A stretch of 64,000 bases of DNA from UTCFX2 sp002050125 (GTDB lineage: Bacteria; Chloroflexota; Anaerolineae; Anaerolineales; UBA4823), in NCBI GenBank assembly GCA_027494035.1, contig JAOSJQ010000012.1:48550-112549 (forward strand), given 5' to 3'. This document shows, piece by piece, positions 1 to 7,117 of this stretch (the first letter of the stretch is position 1; the number at the start of each line of letters is the position of its first letter). The notes below the pieces were generated by a model. That model had not been told where the DNA came from and did not search any database. It saw nothing but the letters and a program-made list of their open reading frames with translations. The translations under genes were made by a program, and so were the position numbers.

Positions 1-2
1 TG

Positions 3-1217
3 CAGCGCACCGCCCAAGGCGTGCTTGTGGCTGTTCCCCCGGTGCCGCCCTACGGCTACCGCGCTCTGGGGGTGAGCACGGGAGAAGCCCCTCCCAGCGA
101 AGCTCCGCTCTACGCCGGGCCACCCGAATACGGCCCTGCCGACGAACGGATATCGCCCGAATGCGCCATGATCATGGAGAACGCGCACCTGCGCATCGAG
201 TTCGACCGCGCCGGGGACATCGTGCGCCTGTTCGACAAGTGCGAGAAACGCGAAGTCCTGCCTGCTGCGCTGAAAGCAAACCAGTGGCAGGCATTTGAGG
301 ATAGGCCGCTCGACTGGGATGCGTGGGATATAGACATCTTCTACGAGGACAAACAGTGGCTGGCCGCCCCCGCCGAGCGCATGGCCGTGGTGGAGAGCGG
401 CCCCCTGCGCGCGTGTCTGGCCATTGAGCGGAACATCCTGAGGAGCCGGATCACCCAGCACATATATCTCTATCGCGACTGCCCGCGCATTGACTTCAAA
501 ACAAGCATTAACTGGCAGGAGCGCCACGTATTGCTCAAGGTAGCTTTCCCCGTCGCGATCCTCAATTCGCGGGCGACTTACGAGATTCAGTGGGGCAACG
601 TCGAACGTCCCACGCATCACAACACGTCGTGGGACTGGGCACGGTTTGAGACCTGCGCCCAGAAATGGGTTGATTTGAGTGAGGGCAACTACGGAGTGAG
701 CCTCCTCAATGACTGCAAATATGGGCATGACATCCACAATGGCGTAATCCGGCTGACTGCTCTAAAGGGGGCAACTTTTCCAGACCCGACGGCAGACCTG
801 GGCCTGCACCATTTCACCTACAGTCTGCTGCCGCATAGCGGCGATTGGCGCAACGGCACAGTGCCGGCAGCATATGCGCTCAACTATCCCCTGGTTGTTC
901 GGTTGGTGCAGGGCGGTGCCGGGGATGACAGATCGCCTGATTGCAGGTCGTTAGTGAGTACGAGCAGCAAACCGGTCATCATCGAGACCGTAAAGCGCGC
1001 CGAAGACGGCGATGGTCTTATCGTGCGGTTATATGAACACGAGCGAACTCGGGGGCCGGCCTCGCTGGACGTAGGCTTTGAGCTATCGAGTGTAATGCAC
1101 TGCACTCTGCTGGAAGAGGATCAGGCTGCTCTAGAGGTGATCGCCAACAGGGTGAGTTTCGAGGTGAGTCCCTACCAGATTTCCACCCTCAGGCTGCGTC
1201 CTTTCGAGACCCGCTGA
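3..1217 (+). CDS. Alpha-mannosidase (GH38), C-terminal part, 5' end outside window
   Basis: The frame is open from base 3, so the true start lies upstream of the window. About 405 residues are visible and they look like the C-terminal beta-sandwich region of glycoside hydrolase family 38 alpha-mannosidases: an early VPPYGYRAL linker, MIMENAHLRIEFD followed by GDIVRLFDK, and later LHHFTYSLLPHSGDWR and the closing ISTLRLRPFE. The N-terminal catalytic domain with its zinc site and nucleophile Asp is not in the window, so activity cannot be judged. The family hydrolyses alpha-mannosides during glycan breakdown. The next gene follows on the same strand after 85 bases. The family call is by recognition of conserved blocks, not by search. 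Confidence 0.75.
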   Translation, partial: QRTAQGVLVAVPPVPPYGYRALGVSTGEAPPSEAPLYAGPPEYGPADERISPECAMIMENAHLRIEFDRAGDIVRLFDKCEKREVLPAALKANQWQAFEDRPLDWDAWDIDIFYEDKQWLAAPAERMAVVESGPLRACLAIERNILRSRITQHIYLYRDCPRIDFKTSINWQERHVLLKVAFPVAILNSRATYEIQWGNVERPTHHNTSWDWARFETCAQKWVDLSEGNYGVSLLNDCKYGHDIHNGVIRLTALKGATFPDPTADLGLHHFTYSLLPHSGDWRNGTVPAAYALNYPLVVRLVQGGAGDDRSPDCRSLVSTSSKPVIIETVKRAEDGDGLIVRLYEHERTRGPASLDVGFELSSVMHCTLLEEDQAALEVIANRVSFEVSPYQISTLRLRPFETR

Positions 1218-1302
1218 CCGCTCGACCGCTGTGTGCGCGAGTGGAGAAAACCTGCCCCGCCAGGCAGTTGAAGCACCGGCTTGGTGCGTGTTGGAGACCA
1301 GA

Positions 1303-2607
1303 ATGAATCCACAGGACAGACAGGGCTTCTTTGCGGACCGAAGCAGCCTGGATTTGGACAGATACATTCTCCTCGATTACTACTTCGAAGCGACCGACGA
1401 TCCAGAAAGCGCGGCGGCCCATCTGTGCCAGGAACAGTCAACGGCGCAGTGGAAACGGGTAGGGGTAGACGAGGATCTCCGCGAGCAGTTCGGAGCCAAA
1501 GTGCTCGACCTGACGGTGCATGGCGCCCCCAGCGAGCCGAGCTACACACTGCCGGGTGTTGAGGTGCAGAAGGTAACTCAGTGCCGAGTGACGATTGCTC
1601 ATCCCTATACGAACTTCGGTCCCAAGCTGCCGAATCTCCTGACAGCGGTCTGTGGCGAAGGCGTCTTTCACTCCCCGGGTATCACGGCGATAAAGCTGCT
1701 CGACATTGCCTTCCCACACAGTTTTCTGGAGCACTTCGAAGGCCCGCGATTCGGCGTCGAGGGGTTGCGCGAAATGTTGGGGGTCTACGACCGCCCCCTT
1801 TTCCTGGGAGTGGTCAAGCCCAATATCGGCTTGCCCCCCGACGATTTCGCGGAGCTGGCCTATCAAAGCTGGCTGGGCGGCCTGGACATCGCCAAGGATG
1901 ACGAGATGCTAAGCGATATCGAATGGTCTCCCTTGAGCGTGCGAGCCGAAAAGGTGGGTAGAGCGCGTCTGAGAAGCGAGCAGGTGACAGGAAAGAGAAA
2001 GATCTATCTCGCCAATATAACGGACGAAGTAGACCGATTGACTGAGTTGCACGATATGGCCGTCGAGCGAGGGGCCAACGCGCTCATGGTCAACGGCATG
2101 ACCACTGGCCTGAGCGCGATCAGGATGCTGCGAAAGCATACCAGGGTGCCGCTGTTCGCCCACTTCGATTTCATCGCCCCCTTCACCCAAATGCCGTATT
2201 TCGGCGTCCACTCCAAAGTGATCACAAAACTCCAGCGCTTGGCCGGCTTCGACGCCATCATTTTCCCCGGCTTGGGCGAGCGCATGAAGACAACCGAGCA
2301 CGAGGTCGTGCTGAGCGTGAGAGAGTGTCTGAACCCCTTGGGACATCTCAAGCGGTCTCTCCCCATACCGGCGGGCAGCCAGTGGGCTGGCTCAACGGCG
2401 ATTCTGTACCAGAAGCTGAAGACGGTTGACTTCGGTATTGTCCCTGGGCGGGCCGTGTTCGAGCACCCTCTGGGGCCCAGGGGAGGCGCGGCCAGCTTGC
2501 GGCAAGGGTGGGATGCTGTGGCATCCGGCCAGACCCTTGAGGCGTATGCCCAGGATCACATCGAACTGCGGCTGGCAATAGAGAGTGCTGCTTCCCACGG
2601 TCCGTAG
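1303..2607 (+). CDS. RuBisCO-like protein (RLP, form IV type)
   Basis: About 434 residues of the RuBisCO large-subunit superfamily. The start at 1303 is chosen because GGAGA lies five bases before this ATG; an earlier in-frame start at 1231 would add 24 unlikely residues. The motif GGLDIAKDDE keeps the lysine that is carbamylated and the Asp/Glu that bind Mg in RuBisCO, and FLGVVKPNIGL keeps the first active-site lysine. The second KPK lysine is Asn here, and the loop-6 lysine motif GKxEGE is not found, so it should not fix CO2. RLPs act as enolases, isomerases or decarboxylases in sulfur salvage or in apionate/tetronate-type sugar-acid breakdown. Lying beside an alpha-mannosidase fits a carbohydrate role, but the substrate is not decidable here. 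Confidence 0.85.
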   Translation: MNPQDRQGFFADRSSLDLDRYILLDYYFEATDDPESAAAHLCQEQSTAQWKRVGVDEDLREQFGAKVLDLTVHGAPSEPSYTLPGVEVQKVTQCRVTIAHPYTNFGPKLPNLLTAVCGEGVFHSPGITAIKLLDIAFPHSFLEHFEGPRFGVEGLREMLGVYDRPLFLGVVKPNIGLPPDDFAELAYQSWLGGLDIAKDDEMLSDIEWSPLSVRAEKVGRARLRSEQVTGKRKIYLANITDEVDRLTELHDMAVERGANALMVNGMTTGLSAIRMLRKHTRVPLFAHFDFIAPFTQMPYFGVHSKVITKLQRLAGFDAIIFPGLGERMKTTEHEVVLSVRECLNPLGHLKRSLPIPAGSQWAGSTAILYQKLKTVDFGIVPGRAVFEHPLGPRGGAASLRQGWDAVASGQTLEAYAQDHIELRLAIESAASHGP

Positions 2608-2704
2608 CCCCAGGCATCTGCGGAGCTCTCTCAGCGGAGTAGAGCAGGTAGGTGCCGCGGCTGACTCTGTAAGGCTCCCAGATTGGGGTAAAACTCGATG
2701 CGTC

Positions 2705-2985
2705 GAAGACAATCTTGGGGGCCCCCCCCCCCCCCCAAAGCCGCGCGTGGGGGGGGGGGGAGACAACCCCCCACCCCCCCCCCCCCCCCCTGCCGGAGGG
2801 CCCCCCAGGGGGGGGGGGAGGAAGAGATTATCATTATATGTATGCTTTGTTTTGGTGTTTTGGGGGTGTGGGGAAAAGGGGAAGGTACTGATTTACAAAA
2901 CTAGTGAAGATGTAGTGGGAGGCGCACCCCCCCTTCGATAAAAGGGAGGGGAAGGGGAGGGGGGGTTGGAGGGGGGAGGGGGAGA
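2705..2985. repeat. G/C homopolymer patch without genes
   Basis: The stretch from 2608 to 2965 carries no recognisable gene. It holds several runs of 9 to 17 G or C, then an AT-rich piece, then more G runs around 2945-2990. The gene downstream enters directly from this patch and lacks its N-terminus. Such composition is unlike the rest of the window and looks like a poor assembly join or artefactual homopolymer sequence rather than a biological repeat. Confidence 0.6.
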
Positions 2986-3689
2986 GAGCGCGCAGCATCT
3001 CGTTGAGGCGCTTCGCGGACGGGTGCAGCACTTCTTGCACTGCGGAACGATCTGGGCACATGGGCCAAGTGTGATTGTGCCGACGACGGAAGAGCAGGCA
3101 CGTCGGGCCTTCGGCGCCTATGGCATCCAGAAAGCAGCGATCGAGGGCTATCTGCTGCGCGAAGCACGTCTGAGCGGCTTCCCGGCCACAGTGCTGATGC
3201 CAGGGCACATTGTGGGACCGGGGTGGGTGCCACTCAACCCAGCTGGGCATTTCAATCCGGCTGTGTTTGAGACCCTGGCTCGCGGCGAGGAACTCCTGCT
3301 GCCGAATCTGGGCATGGAGACTGTTCACCACGTGCATGCCGACGACGTTGCTCTGGCGTTTCTCCAGGCAATGGCGCATTGGAGCACGTCGGTCGGTCAG
3401 AACTTCCATGTTGTCTCGCCCGCAGCCATCACCTTGCGCGGTTACGCGGAAGCTGTGGCAAGCTGGTTTGGCCGGGAAGCTCGCCTTCGGTTCCTACCGT
3501 GGGATGAGTGGGCTGAGACGGTGACGCCCGAAGAAGCGCAAGCGACCTGGGGACCACATCGCTCACAGTCCCAATTGCAGCATTGCCAAGGCACAGCGAT
3601 TGATCAACTACCAACCCCGCTATTCATCACTACAAGCCGTTCAGGAGGCGGTAACGTGGTTGATAGAGCAGGAGCGTATCTCGGCCTGA
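2966..3689 (+). pseudogene. NAD-dependent epimerase/dehydratase (extended SDR), 5' truncated and frameshifted
   Basis: The sequence has the second half of an extended short-chain dehydrogenase: YGIQKAAIEGYLL supplies the YxxxK catalytic pair, followed by PGHIVGPGW and HHVHADDVALAFLQA typical of sugar epimerases. The N-terminal Rossmann GxxGxxG part is missing, lost in the homopolymer patch. The frame breaks in the GGGG at 3549-3552: removing one G restores DHIAHSPNCSIAKAQRLINY and then SSLQAVQEAVTWLIEQERISA, the expected SDR ending, with a stop at 3687-3689. Read unchanged, the frame runs on to 3739 with unrelated residues. Family certain to SDR level; substrate unknown. Confidence 0.75.
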
Positions 3690-3892
3690 ACGTCCAGTTT
3701 ATCGGGGCGCGAGTCGCCCGCCTGGTCGGCACGCGCTGACCACTTTGCCAGTAGTATCTGCCGTCACCAGAACTCATTTCTTGAGATGAGCTGTCGCAAG
3801 TGAGTACAGCCCAAGATGCGAGACTAGAGCATAAAGAACCCGGCCCGGAAGCGGTTCCAGATTCCCTTCACTGTCACCCAATTTGGCCCTCA

Positions 3893-3929
3893 AATAGCTT
3901 CTGATTATTAGATCAAATCGGAAGCTATT
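3893..3929. repeat. Inverted repeat in gene-free stretch 3690-4061
   Basis: Arms of 13 bases at 3893-3905 and 3917-3929 (AATAGCTTCTGAT against ATCGGAAGCTATT) pair with a single G-T wobble around an 11-base loop. No T-run follows, so a classical intrinsic terminator is not supported. Nothing else is recognisable between the SDR remnant and the recombinase gene. Confidence 0.45.
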
Positions 3930-4061
3930 CTCACCTCCGTCAGACCCCCAAGCCCCTATCCGTCAGCGTATTTGCCAGGCTTTCTTCGCAGCAATCTTCA
4001 GCACGGAGCCGCGTTCTGTGGTAAGATAAGCGTGCACGAACAAGAGTTCTGCTGACGCGCG

Positions 4062-5273
4062 ATGGACCCTCCCCAACCCCCTTACCACTTCGCCGTGCAG
4101 CCCGCCCATAGCGCAAACGGCGCGCGAGAGGGTGCTGCACTGCCCGCCCTAAGCCATCACTCAGGAGTATCCCATGACCTCACCCTCGAGCCCCATGCGC
4201 TCGCACGCCATAACCGTTATGAGCGCGAGCTGGTGACCCAGAACCCGCCCGTCCTGGTCGTGGCAGGCCAGGTCGCCAACGAGCAAGCCGCGCAGGGCGT
4301 GTTCGCCGACTACCTCTCGCGTAAGGCGGACAACACCATTCGCCGCCAGGCGGCTGATCTGGCGCGCTTCGCGGCGTTTCTCAACCAGGCGGGAGAGGAG
4401 GTGGGCCTGCCGCTGGGCGCGGCACTAGGCGGCGTTCGCGGAGTCGGTGGCAGCCTTCCCGGATGGTCCCGGACCCCGATGCGAAAGCCTGGCGGGGGTG
4501 TGACCTGGGGACTGATCGAAGCCTTTCGCAACTGGATGGTGGCGCAGGGCGATGCGGTGGGCAGCATCAACGTGCGGCTGAGCACGGTCAAGGCGTATGC
4601 TAAGTTGGCCACCAAGGCGGGCGTGCTGTCTGCCGAGGAGCTGGCCATGATCCGCACGGTGGCGGGCTATGCGCACAAGGAAGCGCGGCGCATTGACGAG
4701 CGGCGCGAGACCAGTCGGCGGGGCAGCAAGAAGGCAGGGGCGGTGCATCAGCAAGGCAGGCCAGGAAGTGAAGCGCAGCCGGACACGCCGCAGGGTCGGC
4801 GCGACGCGCTGCTGATGGGCCTGCTGCTCGACCATGGGCTGCGCGTGGGGGAAGTGGCGCGGCTGCAGATGTCCGACTTCGACCTGAAGGCGGGGGAGAT
4901 GCGCTTCCTGCGCCCCAAGGTGGACAAGGTGCAGACGCACAAGCTGAGCGCGGACACGCTGCGCGCGCTGCACGCCTGGATGGAGAGCGGCGATGCGCCC
5001 CGGAACGGTTCCCTGCTGCGGGGCAGTCGCAAGGGTGGGGCGCTCACCAACGCCGGGATGAGCGAGCGTTCCATCACCGACCGGGTGCGAGTGCTCGGTG
5101 AGGAAGTTGGCCTGGAGGGCTTGAGCGCGCACGACTGCCGCCACTATTGGGCGACCTACTGGGTGCGGAAGGTGGATGTGCTGCGCCTGCAGGAAGCGGG
5201 CGGCTGGTCGAGTCTGGCCATGCCGCGCCGCTACGTGGAGGACAGTGAGATCGCCAACGAGGGGATGGCGTGA
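4062..5273 (+). CDS. Tyrosine recombinase / phage-type integrase
   Basis: Up to 403 residues with a C-terminal catalytic domain of the tyrosine recombinase family. Visible catalytic elements are the first Arg in LLLDHGLRVGEVARL, the HxxR box in LSAHDCRHYWATYW, the Trp in GGWSSLAM, and the nucleophile Tyr in MPRRYVED. The N-terminal half (YLSRKADNTIRRQAADLARF, then WMVAQGDAVGSINVRLSTVKAYAK) is the SAM-like core-binding domain. The start is uncertain: ATG 4062 has no clear ribosome site, while a well-spaced AGGAG precedes ATG 4174, which reads MTSPSSPMRSHAIT in another frame and stops, suggesting a frame break near 4230. It has no obvious attached element and could be a genomic-island integrase. 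Confidence 0.85.
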   Translation: MDPPQPPYHFAVQPAHSANGAREGAALPALSHHSGVSHDLTLEPHALARHNRYERELVTQNPPVLVVAGQVANEQAAQGVFADYLSRKADNTIRRQAADLARFAAFLNQAGEEVGLPLGAALGGVRGVGGSLPGWSRTPMRKPGGGVTWGLIEAFRNWMVAQGDAVGSINVRLSTVKAYAKLATKAGVLSAEELAMIRTVAGYAHKEARRIDERRETSRRGSKKAGAVHQQGRPGSEAQPDTPQGRRDALLMGLLLDHGLRVGEVARLQMSDFDLKAGEMRFLRPKVDKVQTHKLSADTLRALHAWMESGDAPRNGSLLRGSRKGGALTNAGMSERSITDRVRVLGEEVGLEGLSAHDCRHYWATYWVRKVDVLRLQEAGGWSSLAMPRRYVEDSEIANEGMA

Positions 5274-5392
5274 GCGCACTTCGACGGCACAGTGCCGGAA
5301 GGCGGAGAGCAGGAAGCTACTCGCGGCCCGGCGCTGGCAGAGCAGCCCGCGCTCGACGGGCTGAGTCGGCTGAGCCGGGCAGCTGAAGTAGC

Positions 5393-5452
5393 ATGGCCAT
5401 GCTGCAGCGCTACATGGAGGACAGCGAGAACGCCAACGCGGATATAGCATAA
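5393..5452 (+). pseudogene. Remnant of a second tyrosine-recombinase C-terminus
   Basis: The 19 codons read MAMLQRYMEDSENANADIA and stop with TAA. This repeats, with substitutions, the end of the integrase just upstream (LAMPRRYVEDSEIANEGMA), including the nucleophile Tyr. It looks like a leftover of a duplicated or previously inserted integrase gene. Too short to be functional. Confidence 0.55.
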
Positions 5453-5524
5453 CAGGCAAACCTGTTGGCAGTCCTGTTTTGCGCGCCAGGCTACAGACGA
5501 GAGGAGCAGGAAGTGAGCCGACCC

Positions 5525-5971
5525 ATGTTGGCGGGACGCCACGAAGGTCTCAAGCTGTTATTCTCCATCGCGATTGGTGTACTGCCTCTGCTTCCCACCG
5601 ACTCTGCTATTGCCCAGGGGTGAATGATCTCTGACTGCACAACCCAGCAGCTATCATCGCTCAGAATCGCCCTGCAGGAATACGTGGATGCATATAGGGA
5701 CATCAGCAACCGCATAGGGGCTATCGGCCTGGAGAACCTCGGGAGACGACGCAACTTCGCCGCCGATATAGGCACAGAACCCTGATTACGCCCCGCATAC
5801 TGGACACTGCAAGCCGAATCCGTACACACATCATGGGTGGTCACCCGCCTGTACTTCTGCTTCTCGCCGAGCACAATTCTGCTGCCTGCTCCGTACCGAC
5901 AGTCGAAGAGACAGATTCCGGTTCCAGAGGCCCCGCCGGCCCAAATCGTCAGATCACACCTGGAACAATAG
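5525..5971 (+). pseudogene. Possible small secreted protein gene interrupted by two in-frame TGA codons
   Basis: From ATG 5525 (preceded by GAGGAG at about 5500-5505, long spacing) the frame reads a signal-peptide-like start, LKLLFSIAIGVLPLLP followed by DSAIAQG, with an SAIA cleavage site, and then TGA at 5621. An ATG follows at once in the same frame (MISDCTTQQLSSLRIALQEY), stopping at TGA 5783, and the same frame stays open again to TAG 5969 (AYWTLQAESVHTSWVVTRLY). All other genes here use TGA as stop, so recoding is unlikely; decay is the simpler reading. An open frame also exists on the opposite strand (5491-5874), so the call is weak. Confidence 0.3.
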
Positions 5972-6075
5972 TTTCCGGCCAGGCCTTATCATGGAATTAG
6001 GAATGCGACCTGAGTGCGCTATCCTGGCTTGACAAGCGGGTGTAAGATACCAGATGCATTGAGAGGACAAAGGCA

Positions 6076-7113
6076 ATGAGAATAGCTGATCGCGCCTTAC
6101 AGGATCGTCTGGATCGGGTTGACCGCTTGCTGCAGCGTCATCCAGAGGGTCTGCGCGAAAGCGAAATCGCGCAGCAACTCAATTTCGGACGCCGCAGCAC
6201 CAACAACTACCTGCGTGAGCTAGAGCTTCAAGGTCGCACCTATCGAGAGGATCAACTCTGGTACCCGTTACCGCACCAGGGAATCGTCTTGCGCCGCTTC
6301 GAGATGAACCCTGAGGAAGCCATGACCCTCTACTTGGCGGTACGCCTCTTCGTTAAGTACAGCGACCAGCGCAACGAAGCCGCTGAGACGGCGCTGACTC
6401 GCCTGGCTCAGATTCTAAGCGATGATATGGGCCTGGGCGACGATATCCTGGCAGCCGCCCAGGAGCTGGCTCGACGTCCCACAGCGCCGGGTTATGAGAG
6501 CATCTTCCGCACCGTGATGCGCAGCTACATCTATCGTCGCAAGATGGCTATCGTCTACCAGCCTTATCGCGGGCGACCTTTCGAGACCATCTTCTCCCCC
6601 TATCTCCTGGAGCCATCCGCGATCGGCTTTGCCACCTATGTGATCGGGCACAGCAGTGTCGTCAATGATCTGCGTACCTTCAAGCTGGAACGCATTACAC
6701 GTGCACGCTTGCTGCTGCAGGACGAGTACCAGATTCCCGCCGACTTCCCCGGCCTGGAACTCTTGCGCAGCGCCTGGTCTATCTTCTACGGAGAACAACT
6801 GACCCGCGTGGTCTTGCGCTTTCACCCGGACGTAGCCCGTCGCGTGCAGGAAACGCAGTGGCATCCGTCACAGGAATTAACCTGGGACCAAGAGAATCCG
6901 GGCCACCTATTGCTGTCTCTGGAAGTAGCTAACATCACCGATCTCAGGCCCTGGATTCGTGGCTGGGGGGCCAACTGCGAGGTGCTCGAACCCGCAGAGT
7001 TACGCGACGAGATGGTCGGCGAAGCCCGGCGGATGGCCCATCTCTATGGTTGGCATACGTCAACTGACCGTCAGCGCGATCACGGTCGTTTCAAGGACAT
7101 TTTTGGAGACTAA
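6076..7113 (+). CDS. WYL-domain transcriptional regulator of the cas locus
   Basis: 345 residues. Residues 1-60 form a winged helix-turn-helix of DeoR type (GLRESEIAQQLNFGRRSTNNYLRELE). The middle carries a WYL domain (RRKMAIVYQPYRGRPFETIFSPYLLEP, then GFATYVIGHSSVVNDLRTFKLERI) and the end a WCX extension (VLRFHPDVARRVQETQW, LRPWIRGWGANCEVLEP). Such proteins often sit first in cas operons and regulate them, sensing nucleic acid or nucleotide ligands. cas3 starts four bases after its stop. A TTGACA hexamer at 6029-6034 could be a -35 element but no convincing -10 is spaced correctly. Family firm; the regulated promoter is inferred from position. Confidence 0.85.
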   Translation: MRIADRALQDRLDRVDRLLQRHPEGLRESEIAQQLNFGRRSTNNYLRELELQGRTYREDQLWYPLPHQGIVLRRFEMNPEEAMTLYLAVRLFVKYSDQRNEAAETALTRLAQILSDDMGLGDDILAAAQELARRPTAPGYESIFRTVMRSYIYRRKMAIVYQPYRGRPFETIFSPYLLEPSAIGFATYVIGHSSVVNDLRTFKLERITRARLLLQDEYQIPADFPGLELLRSAWSIFYGEQLTRVVLRFHPDVARRVQETQWHPSQELTWDQENPGHLLLSLEVANITDLRPWIRGWGANCEVLEPAELRDEMVGEARRMAHLYGWHTSTDRQRDHGRFKDIFGD

Positions 7114-7117
7114 AGTC

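Noticed and set aside
5491..5874. 127-codon frame on the minus strand
   Set aside because: No ribosome site, residue use not protein-like, and the opposite strand has a better signal-peptide frame.
5525..5971. TGA recoding (alternative code or selenocysteine)
   Set aside because: All well-defined genes of the window use TGA as stop, and no SECIS-like element or selenoprotein family is seen.
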